Shown: piece after piece, positions 17,125-25,887 of the stretch | Layout: every line of letters starts with the position of its first letter | Position numbering within the stretch: the first letter of the stretch is position 1 | Assembly (NCBI GenBank): GCA_023389035.1 | Contig: JAEWFC010000023.1 | Span: 186,001-250,000, forward strand | DNA from: Acidobacteriota bacterium | GTDB taxonomy: Bacteria; Acidobacteriota; Blastocatellia; Pyrinomonadales; Pyrinomonadaceae | DNA length: 64,000 nucleotides | Reading direction: 5' to 3' | The notes under the pieces: generated by a model | What the model was told of the DNA's origin: nothing | Seen by the model: the letters and a program-made list of their open reading frames with translations, nothing else | Database searches by the model: none | Program-made: the position numbers and the translations under genes

Positions 17125-17841
17125 CTACTTTACGCCCTTGAATATCCCGTCTTCGATCTCTGTGTTGACGGTGATCTCCTTTGCTTTGAAATTCCCGTAA
17201 ACGGTGAACTGGCCGAGATCGAATCGCTGCACATACCGCTCGGGTACTATTACACCTTCGATCGTCTTCATTCTGTCGATCTCTACAGATGTCGTGATCT
17301 GACGGCCATCGATCACGTAGCTGGCTTCATACGATTTGATCAGGTTCGTTTTAGGATCAACAAAAAAATCGGTGAAATAACCCTCCGGTGAGGTAATGCG
17401 GAACCCGCTTCGCTTCCTTTTTGATTCGGGTAGGGATGTGACCACAAACCCGACTGTATCCATCCTCGCTATCAGCGGGAGCCCGAGCCTGTTTATAGGA
17501 GGAAGCTTCATCCCGCCCGGAGCCGTCGAGACAGTATCAGTTCCGTCAAATGCTTGCTTCAGCGGTTGAAAGGGATTCGTTAGTTCGATCCTATACCGGT
17601 CACCGGCGAGGATCATAACAAACGTCGCGGGAATCGACTGGGGAAAATTCGATGCCGTAATGTCCACCGATCCGTTCACAACCAATGAACGCATCTCGCG
17701 AAACTTTGCACCGCCATGAGCCTCCGCTACCTTTGCCGCAAGGGCTTTCTCAGCGAGAAATTTTTCCATCTCCGGAGAAGGCTGCCCAAAAACCATCCCC
17801 GATGCACAAAAAAGTACGACTGCGATAACGAATAGCTTCAT
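17125..17841 (-). CDS. Exported LolA/outer-membrane lipoprotein sorting-like protein
   Basis: The 238-residue protein has a clear signal peptide (MKLFVIAVVLFCASGMVFGQ, cleavage near residue 19). It then has repeated amphipathic beta strands characteristic of LolA/LolB-like half-barrels, for example SLVVNGSVDI, PATFVMILAGDRYRIEL and GFRITSPEGYFTDFFVDPKTNL. Such proteins bind lipid or lipopeptides in the periplasm, but many family members are uncharacterised. It follows the TonB-receptor gene on the same strand but is separated from it by a terminator, so it is probably transcribed independently. Confidence 0.75.
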   Translation of the reverse strand: MKLFVIAVVLFCASGMVFGQPSPEMEKFLAEKALAAKVAEAHGGAKFREMRSLVVNGSVDITASNFPQSIPATFVMILAGDRYRIELTNPFQPLKQAFDGTDTVSTAPGGMKLPPINRLGLPLIARMDTVGFVVTSLPESKRKRSGFRITSPEGYFTDFFVDPKTNLIKSYEASYVIDGRQITTSVEIDRMKTIEGVIVPERYVQRFDLGQFTVYGNFKAKEITVNTEIEDGIFKGVK

Positions 17842-17862
17842 AGTTTTTGTGTGACCTCATCT

Positions 17863-17898
17863 AGAAAGAGAGACGGACAAATTACTTTGCCCGTCTCT
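17863..17898 (-). terminator. Intrinsic terminator after the TonB-receptor gene
   Basis: On the minus strand AGAGACGG (17898-17891) pairs with CCGTCTCT (17876-17869), extended inward by three more pairs beyond one mismatch. It is followed by CTTTCT. It lies just downstream of the receptor stop codon. Confidence 0.65.
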
Positions 17899-17922
17899 TC
17901 TTATACATCTATCACTATCAGC

Positions 17923-20841
17923 CTACCAGCTGAATCGAGCGGAAAGCTCGATCTTACGGTTTGCAGATCCTCCGCCGAAACCGCCGAAGCCACCGAAGCT
18001 ACCAGCTGTTGACGTGTACTGGCCGAATCGGCTAGATGCAAGATTGCCAACCGGCGGATTAAAGTTAACGTTATTGAACAGATTGTTAACGCTGATGCCA
18101 AGGTTCAGGTTATACGGTTTGCGCTCACCGCCGCCCCCGAACATACCGCCGCGGCCACCGCCACGCATGCCACCGCCGCGACCGACCGGGATCCCGCCGC
18201 CCGCCGGCCTTCCCGCACCGCCACCTGCCGGTGCCGAGTCAGCGGTCGAGCCAAAACCGAAATTCTTGCTCAACCTAAGATTGACATTGAAGAATTTCGG
18301 CCCGTCGCCAAAGTTGCGCGGAATGATCGCATTCGGGTCTTGACCACTTATGTCACAGAACGAATTCGACAAACCGAGCTCAACGCACCGCGCACCAAGT
18401 TCAGCGAACGTCGGACGTTCGGTAAAGAGCGAGTCACCATTCAGATCTAAACCGCGCGTGATATTGAACGGTCGTCCCGAGTTCATGCTAATGAACGGGC
18501 TGAGCGAGATCTCCCAGGGCAGCGAGATGTTTCCGCCGATAACAAAGAAATGACGGATATCGCTGCTTGCCCTACCGTATTCGCCGGCCAGATCATAAGA
18601 ATAGGCCGGGAAACTGCCGGAACCGTCAGAATCGCTATTCGCGAATCCGAGTCGATAATTACCGAACAGATTGATCCCCGGCCGGATCATCGAGCGAAAA
18701 TTCACGATCAGCTGGTTCTGTGTCGAGACGCCGCTTGACTCATATTGGTATATGTTTCCCTGATCTGCGAATGGGCGCGGGGCATTCAGGCAGTTGATCT
18801 GCTCCGGGCAGATAGGCGCATTAATGTTCCGCGCTCGCAGACCATGAAGCGTCCTCGCCCCGATGTAAAAGACGGAGAGATTCGTATTCATCGGCAACTG
18901 CCGCTCAACGCCGAGTGCAAGCTGCATCGTATACGGTGATTGGAGCTCAGGCGATATTGCACGTATGGTGTTCGACTGCGGAAGAGCCGCAAGTATCTGA
19001 TCTGCCGTCGGTACGTTCGTCACACCGTCCAAGGTAAAGACCGGCTGCGATAGCAGAGCTATTGCCGCCGCTCGGCGAACCGGGTCCGGATCCAGGCTGT
19101 TGACGATCAGATTGAGCTGTGACGAACCATTAAACCGTTCTGCCTGAAGCGTCAAGCCCTCGCTGAAACGGTCATAAAACACACCGAATCCACCCCTGAA
19201 AACCGTTTTTGGAGGACGAGCGCCGCCGGCCCCCGGCGACCACGCGAATGAGAATCGCGGAGCAAAGTTCAACGAATCATTGATGTTCGTTTGATTTTCG
19301 TAGCGAAGGCCGAAGCTGAGCGTCAGTGCCGGGGTCACACGCCAGTCATCTGTGACAAAAAGGCCGACGTCCGTCCGGGAGACCTTCTGCTCCGGGTTTC
19401 CGACCGTGATCGAAAACTGCGTCGGTATACCGGTTCCAAGTATCGCGGAACGATAGGAGTCAAGGTTGGTGAACGTGAAAGAACCGCCGAAGTTGTTCTC
19501 TGACCGGTCAGTTATATTTACGTTGCGAACCCGTCCGCCGAATTTCAGCGTGTGATTGGTCCCCCATGTTGTAGTAGTAAAGTTCTGCAGCTCCCAAGAC
19601 CGTTCTTTGTCGAAACTTGTACCTATCTGAGAACCGCCGCCGATAAATGCATCCGCTACCGATACTGTCGGAATGGAATTGTCTCCAAACCGGTTGCTGT
19701 TTTCCCAGTCATATTCGAAACGCGTCTCGTTAACCGTTGTTGGGTTAATGATCATCGTCTCAGTTAGTCGGATCTCATGTTCGGTATTTTCGGTCTCGGA
19801 CGCACGCGACGGAAGCGAAAGACCGCCAATTCCCTGATTCTCTACAGAGAACTTTTGAAAACTGTACCTAACTATGAGCGTATTGTTCTCGTTGATCGCA
19901 TAATCGAAGCGCGGGCTGATCGAGAAACGCTTATTCGGTATCCGCACATCCTGTGTGAACGGGATCACGTTCAGATTCGGATCCAGGATCCGTGCGTTTA
20001 TAACGCTATTGCTATCGATATCGCGGTTATTGATATCGAGAAAGAACGAGGATTTTCCTTTTTGGATCGGACCCGAGACGTTTCCGCCGAAGAAGCGGGT
20101 CTGGCTGGGCGCACGGTTCGCCGCGAACGGATTTCGCGAGTTCAGGCTCTCATCGTTGAAATTTCCGAAAACACTTCCGCGAAACTTGTCTGAACCGGGC
20201 CGGGTCAAGATCTCGATACGTCCGAAACCGAGTCGGTCGAACTCCGCCGAGAACGGGTTCTGGTTGATCCTGATCTCTCTAATAGCTTCTTTCGGAGGGA
20301 GGCGTCCGCCCGTAAAGCCGTCAATATAGATCTGGCCGCCATCTGGTCCTGCTGACGGTCCCGCAAGTGCCTGCAAAGCAGCCTCAAGCTCATCCGGATC
20401 GTCTGGCAACGCTTCGAGGTCCTGTTCGCGGAGAACGGTCGCTCCGAGGTTATTCTCAGGGTCAGTGGTTAGCTGATTTGCGAGGTCGATATCGACCTGT
20501 TCGATAACCGCCTCAACTGTTAACGGAACAAGAAGCTCGGTCGGTTCTGCGGCCTCAACGTCGACCTCAGTGTTCTCGTACAGGCTAAAGTTTGTGGCAA
20601 AGACCTTTACGGTGTAACGGCCGGGTGCGAGTCCCGTGACCGAAAACTCACCATTCGGATTACTGGTGGTCGTCTTTTCTTGCCCGGTGGCTGAAACTAC
20701 CGTAACCGATGCACCAACGACCACGGCACCAAGCGTGTCCTGCACCTGGCCAGTAATACGACCATTCTGCTGCGCAGAGCCGGAAACGGCGAGTGACACC
20801 GTGATCAGGAAGAGAAGTAGGTATTTATTAAAGAATTTCAT
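17923..20841 (-). CDS. TonB-dependent receptor with carboxypeptidase-regulatory N-terminal domain (Oar-like)
   Basis: The 972-residue outer-membrane protein starts with a signal peptide (YLLLFLITVSLAVSGSAQQ). A carboxypeptidase-regulatory-like beta domain follows (GRITGQVQDTLGAVVVGASV to about residue 110), then a plug domain with IYIDGFTGGRLPPKEAIREI. A long beta-barrel region ends with aromatic KIELSARFSW. The layout is that of the very large family of Acidobacteriota/Bacteroidota import receptors for glycans and peptides. An unusual Gly/Arg/Pro-rich insert (residues about 880-920) precedes the last strands. The ATG at 20841 gives the signal peptide directly; a TTG at 20853 would add four residues. 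A hairpin (TGCGGC/GCCGCA at 20862-20877) sits in its leader. Confidence 0.9.
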   Translation of the reverse strand: MKFFNKYLLLFLITVSLAVSGSAQQNGRITGQVQDTLGAVVVGASVTVVSATGQEKTTTSNPNGEFSVTGLAPGRYTVKVFATNFSLYENTEVDVEAAEPTELLVPLTVEAVIEQVDIDLANQLTTDPENNLGATVLREQDLEALPDDPDELEAALQALAGPSAGPDGGQIYIDGFTGGRLPPKEAIREIRINQNPFSAEFDRLGFGRIEILTRPGSDKFRGSVFGNFNDESLNSRNPFAANRAPSQTRFFGGNVSGPIQKGKSSFFLDINNRDIDSNSVINARILDPNLNVIPFTQDVRIPNKRFSISPRFDYAINENNTLIVRYSFQKFSVENQGIGGLSLPSRASETENTEHEIRLTETMIINPTTVNETRFEYDWENSNRFGDNSIPTVSVADAFIGGGSQIGTSFDKERSWELQNFTTTTWGTNHTLKFGGRVRNVNITDRSENNFGGSFTFTNLDSYRSAILGTGIPTQFSITVGNPEQKVSRTDVGLFVTDDWRVTPALTLSFGLRYENQTNINDSLNFAPRFSFAWSPGAGGARPPKTVFRGGFGVFYDRFSEGLTLQAERFNGSSQLNLIVNSLDPDPVRRAAAIALLSQPVFTLDGVTNVPTADQILAALPQSNTIRAISPELQSPYTMQLALGVERQLPMNTNLSVFYIGARTLHGLRARNINAPICPEQINCLNAPRPFADQGNIYQYESSGVSTQNQLIVNFRSMIRPGINLFGNYRLGFANSDSDGSGSFPAYSYDLAGEYGRASSDIRHFFVIGGNISLPWEISLSPFISMNSGRPFNITRGLDLNGDSLFTERPTFAELGARCVELGLSNSFCDISGQDPNAIIPRNFGDGPKFFNVNLRLSKNFGFGSTADSAPAGGGAGRPAGGGIPVGRGGGMRGGGRGGMFGGGGERKPYNLNLGISVNNLFNNVNFNPPVGNLASSRFGQYTSTAGSFGGFGGFGGGSANRKIELSARFSW

Positions 20842-20898
20842 ATCGTCCGCCAAATATGCCGTGCGGCAAACGCCGCATAGCGTTATAAATATTTCAAA

Positions 20899-22080
20899 TT
20901 AGGGAAAATCCAACCCGTCGAGACCCGGGATCGTAAAACCTCCCGATTGGCCGGTTCGGCCACGGCCTCCGTTATTTTGCTGGGCCTGAGCTGCACGAAT
21001 AAAAGGCTCAACGCCTGCCAAAAGTTTAATGGCCGTAACACGATCCTCGACGCCATTTTTGGTGCTTGACACGGCTATCATATCGCCCGCTTTCAGGTCT
21101 GAGATCGTGATCGTGTCGAAACGTTCGAACATATCGTCGATCCCGCCGCGAGCACCGCCGCCCATTCCCCCACGGCCCTGGCCTGGAGCTCCGCCCGCCG
21201 GCGGTCCGCCTGCGGGTGCCTGCGGCCTCTGCCCTGCTTGTCCGGTCTGCCCGCCAGGCCCTGGCTGTCCGCTGCCTGCCTGAGCCATCCGCTGTGCCAT
21301 TTCTTCAGGAAACTTCTTCATCGCGGAACCGGCTCCGATCGCCACCGTCACATCTTTGTTCGACTGGAGATCAGTAATCACGACTGTATTCGTCGAAGCG
21401 TCAATCGTTTTGACCGTCCCCGCGACGGTACGGAAAGCTCCGGTAACGATCTCCTCAGCTGTAAAGCTCAACCCATCTCCGCTGCGTTCGCCAAGAGCAC
21501 GCACCATATCACCTACCGCGATGTCCGAAAGACGGCTGGCAACGGCTTCGTCATACTGGATCGAGTCCTGCTTGTATCGAAGGAACTTTGCGTTCGATCT
21601 CGGCGTAACGGTAACACTTTGCGTACCGGCTAAACCTCGCACGTCGACCGTCATCTGACCCGTTTCGGCATTGACCGAGGCGACCCGCCCCGAAAGCCCC
21701 CGCGTCGCCCATTTCTGTGCGTCAGCAGCCCGCTTTTTCGAGATGTCCGACTGCGACATCAGATAGACCGCCCGTGCAGGAAGCGTTTTCTTATCGTCCG
21801 AGAGTATTCCCGTTACCAGCAGCTTGTCGCCCTCACCGATCTCAGAGGCCGATGACGCAACCGCTGTTTTTAGCGACGGGTTCTCCGGCGGTACACGTTT
21901 GAATTCGGTTGTAGGTTGCAGTTCTACGTTCACAGCACCATCTTTCGTTTGAAGAACGATCGTGGATGCAGAGATCGATGTAACGTCACCCGTTAAAGCT
22001 GAAGGTTTGACCGAGGTCGTCTGAGCGCCCACCGCGGCTGCAGTAAAAAGCGAAATGATGATAAAAAGCTTGCTCTTCAT
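20899..22080 (-). CDS. Exported DUF5666-like repeat protein with Gly/Pro-rich segment
   Basis: The 393-residue protein has a signal peptide (MKSKLFIIISLFTAAAVGAQ). At least three OB-like units of the DUF5666 type follow, recognisable by SGRVASVNAETGQMTVDV, AGTVKTIDASTNTVVITD and the repeated phrase for a controlled property (GDKLLVTG, GDMVRALG, GDMIAVSS). Between the third and last units lies a low-complexity stretch rich in Gly, Pro and Gln (residues 255-310). The function is unknown. The start at 22080 is supported by AGGGGATTT; an upstream in-frame start at 22143 would bury the signal peptide. It lies directly upstream of the TonB receptor (58-bp gap) and may be co-transcribed with it. Confidence 0.8.
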   Translation of the reverse strand: MKSKLFIIISLFTAAAVGAQTTSVKPSALTGDVTSISASTIVLQTKDGAVNVELQPTTEFKRVPPENPSLKTAVASSASEIGEGDKLLVTGILSDDKKTLPARAVYLMSQSDISKKRAADAQKWATRGLSGRVASVNAETGQMTVDVRGLAGTQSVTVTPRSNAKFLRYKQDSIQYDEAVASRLSDIAVGDMVRALGERSGDGLSFTAEEIVTGAFRTVAGTVKTIDASTNTVVITDLQSNKDVTVAIGAGSAMKKFPEEMAQRMAQAGSGQPGPGGQTGQAGQRPQAPAGGPPAGGAPGQGRGGMGGGARGGIDDMFERFDTITISDLKAGDMIAVSSTKNGVEDRVTAIKLLAGVEPFIRAAQAQQNNGGRGRTGQSGGFTIPGLDGLDFP

Positions 22081-22223
22081 AAATCCCCTAAAAATCGCGA
22101 GATAAACGATAATTATACGCGCACGCAGACAGAAGTTGCCCACGAATACTTTAAGACGTAAATGCGAGCCCGTAGGTTTTACTTAATTTGTAAAGATTTG
22201 TAAAAGATAGGACTTACGGGATT

Positions 22224-23192
22224 TTAGGACTGCTTCCACGGAACCTCAGGCCGGGCCGTGATGACAAGTCCGATCCCGGCGGCGAACACTGCGATCAACG
22301 CAAGTGTCCAAATGAATGGTATCGACAGAAATATCGTCCAGGCCACTACGCCGATCAGCACCGCAAGAGATTCAGATCGATTCCCCCACGGTAAACTACG
22401 TTGAATATACTTTCCCAGACTTACCTGCATCGCTACGCGTCCGAATCCGTACGCGAGCAGCAGCAACGCAAACGCCATTACAGCGAGCACTACAGACAAA
22501 TACTCCGGCAAAAATCCCACACTAGCGATAGTACCGGCGGTCATAACCACAAAACCGAGCAGTCCCAGCCCGAATATTTTCAAAGGCGATAATTGAAAAC
22601 GCGTAGAAGCGCGGCTTACCGCTCCCGGAGCAAGGGTTGCGACAATGATGGTGACAACGAACCAAAAAAGAATAGAAAGCAGACGCTGGGCGACAAATGA
22701 CCAGGTGAAGCTCGGGGCAAAGATCGTCGATGGGTCTTGTGCGATCTCGCGAAGCTCATCTTCAAAAACTCCGATCATCATGGTCTCGCGTCCGGCCTCA
22801 CGCAAGGGCTCTTTAGACTCCGGCCGATATGCTCCGCCGATAACGATCACGTCGCCTCCGATATAAGCATCCTTGCCCTGGACGACCGATCCTCCGAACG
22901 ACGCCACGTCACCATCCACGCGTCCTTCCACCATAACGTCACCGCCCCATGCGAAGACCTCTTTCGCACGTCCGCGTACGACGACGTTCTTGGCGATCGC
23001 GATGACCTGCATATCGGGAGCGTCGTCAATATACATCGTCTCGGTATCGGGGCTGGTAGTAAATTGCGGGTTCTGAGGGAATGCCTGAACGGCAAGGACG
23101 AGCAGAAGAACGGCCGGTAAGAGAACTCGAGCGAGAGCGGCTGGCGTCGTCAGAATGTCACGCCCCGGTCCGGACGGGAAGGTTCGTGTCAT
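22224..23192 (-). CDS. Polytopic membrane protein with bactofilin-like beta-helix segment
   Basis: The 322-residue protein has an N-terminal signal or anchor (LLPAVLLLVLAVQAFPQ). A short repetitive beta segment follows in which VV-GRAKEVFAWGGDVMVEGRV and DGDVASFGGSVVQGKDAYIG resemble the polymer-forming (bactofilin-like) helix. Then come four to five transmembrane helices (about residues 150-315). It overlaps the anti-sigma gene by 4 bp (ATGA), so it is translationally coupled and belongs to the ECF sigma operon. It may be the envelope component sensed or controlled by that system; this is inference from position. Confidence 0.8.
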   Translation of the reverse strand: MTRTFPSGPGRDILTTPAALARVLLPAVLLLVLAVQAFPQNPQFTTSPDTETMYIDDAPDMQVIAIAKNVVVRGRAKEVFAWGGDVMVEGRVDGDVASFGGSVVQGKDAYIGGDVIVIGGAYRPESKEPLREAGRETMMIGVFEDELREIAQDPSTIFAPSFTWSFVAQRLLSILFWFVVTIIVATLAPGAVSRASTRFQLSPLKIFGLGLLGFVVMTAGTIASVGFLPEYLSVVLAVMAFALLLLAYGFGRVAMQVSLGKYIQRSLPWGNRSESLAVLIGVVAWTIFLSIPFIWTLALIAVFAAGIGLVITARPEVPWKQS

Positions 23193-23785
23193 CGCTCAAT
23201 GCTGCCCTGCGGCTGTTTCAGCGCGGAACGATAGATTCGATTAATTACGGTCGCTCCTGCAAGAACCGCTAGCAACGCCAGAGAAACGAACAAGATAGTG
23301 GAAAGCAGAGGCGAGCTCGCAATTGGACGCAGGAATACGATGACGCCGTGGAAGACCGTATAAACAACACTCACGAAGAAGGAAAGCACGAAATAGCTCT
23401 TTTCCCACGCGCCCACAGCATCCGCGGTCGAGGCATTCAACGATCCGCCCACGGCGGCAAGGGCTCCGAGGAAAAGCGTTGCACAGATCGCTATCGAAAC
23501 GTATCGCTCCCTGGGCGTGCGTATGCTGGCGATATCGTTAACCGCGGCGGCCGATACGCGTTTAGCAAAATCTTCAGGTATCGCCGGAACTGTGGTGGCG
23601 ACAAATGCGTTGTCCAGGGCAAGTGCGAGCGATTTGTTTTCATTGAGTTCGGCCAAACACTCGCTGCACACCGCCAGATGAGACTCGAACGCGATCGTCT
23701 CCTCGGCCGAGAGATCGCCATCCAGATATCGAAAACTCGACAAGGGGTCACATTCGGATGTTGCTCTGTTTCGAACGATCTCCAT
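23189..23785 (-). CDS. Zinc-finger anti-sigma factor, membrane-bound
   Basis: The 198-residue protein starts with a zf-HC2 anti-sigma domain: Cys in SECDPLSSFRYLDGDLSAEE and the zinc ligands HLAVCSEC near residue 35. Three hydrophobic helices follow at about residues 97-115, 130-155 and 160-185. It directly follows the ECF sigma gene (28-bp gap) and should hold that sigma factor at the inner membrane until an envelope signal releases it. Having three membrane segments rather than one is less usual for this family and hints that the membrane part is itself the sensor (inference). Confidence 0.88.
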   Translation of the reverse strand: MEIVRNRATSECDPLSSFRYLDGDLSAEETIAFESHLAVCSECLAELNENKSLALALDNAFVATTVPAIPEDFAKRVSAAAVNDIASIRTPRERYVSIAICATLFLGALAAVGGSLNASTADAVGAWEKSYFVLSFFVSVVYTVFHGVIVFLRPIASSPLLSTILFVSLALLAVLAGATVINRIYRSALKQPQGSIER

Positions 23786-23813
23786 AATATCGCTCTAAGA
23801 AAGTGCCGGAAGG

Positions 23814-24419
23814 CTAAATACCCGTGACGCCGCGTTCGATAAAGAGATTCCGCATCATTTCGCGTGCACGGAATAAACGGTTCTTGACGGTTCCCAATGG
23901 CAGCTGCGTTATCTCGGCTATCTCATCATAGCTAAGGTCACGTGCATGCCGCAGTAGGATCAATTCCCGATAGGCGGTGGGAAGACACTTTACGACCGAA
24001 TCGATCTCGGTCCGCCACTCGCTTCGCTCATGATTCTGCTCGGGATTCGGTTCCGGACTTTCGAGCTGAAGCTGATACGCAGTTCCCTCTGATTCGGTTT
24101 CAAGACTTTGGGTAGAAATGGAGTTACGCCGCATGTGGTCGATCGCGGCATTATGTGCGATGCGGTATAGCCAGGTCGAGAATTTATACTCAGAGCTGTA
24201 TTTATCGAGCGAACTGTAAACCTTGATAAACACCTCTTGAGTGACATCCAAGGCTGAATCATAGTCGCCGAGCATTCGGAAAACGTAACCTGCGATCGGC
24301 CGTTGGTATCTGCGGACCAGTTCCTCGAACGCGTCCTCGCGACCGGTGATGGCGCGGGTGATCAAGTCTCCGTCGGTGAGATCACGAGCTATGTTTAACT
24401 GAAGCGATCGAGCTGACAT
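23814..24419 (-). CDS. ECF RNA polymerase sigma factor (RpoE-like)
   Basis: The 201-residue protein has region 2 (EDAFEELVRRYQRPIAGYVFRML, DVTQEVFIKVYSSL, FSTWLYRIAHNAAIDHMRR) and region 4 (LPTAYRELILLRHARDLSYDEIAEITQLPLGTVKNRLFRAR). Both halves are typical of group 4 sigma factors. It heads a three-gene unit with the zinc-finger anti-sigma factor and the bactofilin-like membrane protein. An ECF-type promoter is visible 10-40 bp upstream of its ATG, consistent with autoregulation. The ATG has no ribosome binding site and the predicted leader is very short. Confidence 0.94.
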   Translation of the reverse strand: MSARSLQLNIARDLTDGDLITRAITGREDAFEELVRRYQRPIAGYVFRMLGDYDSALDVTQEVFIKVYSSLDKYSSEYKFSTWLYRIAHNAAIDHMRRNSISTQSLETESEGTAYQLQLESPEPNPEQNHERSEWRTEIDSVVKCLPTAYRELILLRHARDLSYDEIAEITQLPLGTVKNRLFRAREMMRNLFIERGVTGI

Positions 24420-24428
24420 GGTAACAGG

Positions 24429-24457
24429 GTCAACGTTATTGTTGACCGAAAAGTTCC
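24429..24457 (-). promoter_or_regulatory. Candidate ECF-type autoregulated promoter
   Basis: On the minus strand GGAAC (24457-24453) is followed after 17 bp by CGTTGAC (24435-24429), matching the usual ECF -35 (GGAAC) and -10 (CGTT/CGTC) pattern. The spacer and -10 contain a perfect 7-bp inverted repeat, GGTCAAC/GTTGACC (24447-24441 and 24434-24428), a possible operator. Confidence 0.6.
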
Positions 24458-24495
24458 GAGACGCAATCCGGATCAGCTTTTGTTGAGAGTCACGA

Positions 24496-25422
24496 TCACC
24501 GCCAGCCTAGGGCAGCAAGCCCGGCGGGTGCGGCGACGTCATCGAATCTAAGGTTTCCAACGGGAATGTCCAGACCGACCTCACCCGCTTTAAGCACCCG
24601 AAGACCACGGCCCAAAGCCTCGTCGGCGATCTCGCGGATCTTTTCCGGTACGAGTCCGCGACCCACCAGCAAAAGTCGGTCAAGGACACGGACCGGAGTT
24701 TCGGACGCGAACCGGTCATTGTAGAACATCAGCAGCCGATAGATCTCGTCATCACGCTCCGAATCCCTGCACGTGACCGATCGGACCACAAATGGTTCGT
24801 CACCGCGTACCATCATCGCCGTAAAGCCATCGGCCTGCGTGCTGATCAGCAGCGAATCTGTGTCGGCGCTTCCCTTTAGCCAGCTGGATTCGGAAAGAGC
24901 CCTGGGAAGTATCAGTCCGCATTTCCAATTGAACTGCTCAAAGATCGTTTCGTATTCATCAAGCACGGACAGTTTTACAGCGGTCGCGAAATACCGAACG
25001 CGGCCCTCTGCGTCGGGCGATAATTTTTCACGCGTGATCCGGAGGTCCGAAGCCGGAGCTCCAAAACTCTGTTCGGCCTTCCAATCAAAGATCTCTTCGG
25101 ACTCACCTTTGTTTCCGGCTAGGTCCATCGTGATGATGGCGGATCGAGCCGTGCTGCTCGGCAGCGATACCGACCAACGTTTTCGATTTCTCAATCCTGC
25201 GGTGGTGACCGCCTCCTCAAGCAAATAGCGGAACTGCGTCGGCTCGGCAATGTTTCGATCGAGAAAATTTGGAACAAGGAGTTTTGTCGGGACCTCGACC
25301 GTCGCGGCCTGACGAATACCGAAGGTCTTGCCCGATCTCTGCAAGGAAAGCGCCGTGATAGCATCCTTTTCGATGCCGATCGCAGCCTTAGGAAATTTAG
25401 GTTCGGTTAGGAATGAAAGCAT
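24496..25422 (-). CDS. PilM-like actin-fold protein of a type IV pilus/type II secretion locus
   Basis: The 308-residue protein starts LSFLTEPKFPKAAIGIEKDAITALSL, matching the first phosphate-binding strand pair of PilM-type actin-fold proteins. It continues with a region resembling the PilM core (VSLPSSTARSAIITMDL, EEIFDWKAEQSF, YFATAVKLSVLDEYETIFEQ). PilM sits in the cytoplasm and links the inner-membrane PilN/PilO platform. No pilN or pilO is found here, so partners must be encoded elsewhere. It is the last gene of the secretin-pseudopilin run, 12 bp after the GspG-like gene. Confidence 0.75.
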   Translation of the reverse strand: MLSFLTEPKFPKAAIGIEKDAITALSLQRSGKTFGIRQAATVEVPTKLLVPNFLDRNIAEPTQFRYLLEEAVTTAGLRNRKRWSVSLPSSTARSAIITMDLAGNKGESEEIFDWKAEQSFGAPASDLRITREKLSPDAEGRVRYFATAVKLSVLDEYETIFEQFNWKCGLILPRALSESSWLKGSADTDSLLISTQADGFTAMMVRGDEPFVVRSVTCRDSERDDEIYRLLMFYNDRFASETPVRVLDRLLLVGRGLVPEKIREIADEALGRGLRVLKAGEVGLDIPVGNLRFDDVAAPAGLAALGWR

Positions 25423-25434
25423 TGATAGTCTTCG

Positions 25435-25887
25435 TCAATATGCGTCGCCATTGTAGGCGTTTCCTTCAGAATCTTGTCCGGTCGCAAGGCTTTTAACATC
25501 GACGACACCCTGTTCGCCATCCGGCGACATCGGATCCTGGCCCATCTTCTCGCTCCACTCAGCCTTTTCAAGAATTGGGTCCATCGGGATCTCGCGAAGA
25601 TACTTCGCTTCGACCAGATCCTGCAGGGATGTGGGCAAGCGTCCCTTGTCGCCGGTGTACTGTTCGATAGCACGCCGCATCTGCCAGAGATTTTCTTTGA
25701 GTACTGTCTCCTTCGCGTGCTGAACGCTGCGTTGGTACACCGGCACCGCGACAGAGAGAAGGATGATGAGGATGAACATCGCGATCATCAACTCGAACAA
25801 CGAAAATCCTCGCTGATCGCGGCCGACCGGCGGCCGATGCCCTGAAACGATGATCCTAAGCCTACCAATCACTATATTTTTCTCCAT
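25435..25887 (-). CDS. GspG-like pseudopilin
   Basis: The 150-residue protein carries a type III signal sequence: basic leader, then QRGFSLFELMIAMF with the processing site between Gly and Phe and the conserved Glu at +5. A single hydrophobic helix and a GspG-like globular part with DKGRLPTSLQDLVEAKYLREIP follow. The leader of about 28 residues is long if the start at 25887 is correct. The first 26 bp overlap the end of the preceding pseudopilin gene, which indicates translational coupling. Confidence 0.88.
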   Translation of the reverse strand: MEKNIVIGRLRIIVSGHRPPVGRDQRGFSLFELMIAMFILIILLSVAVPVYQRSVQHAKETVLKENLWQMRRAIEQYTGDKGRLPTSLQDLVEAKYLREIPMDPILEKAEWSEKMGQDPMSPDGEQGVVDVKSLATGQDSEGNAYNGDAY

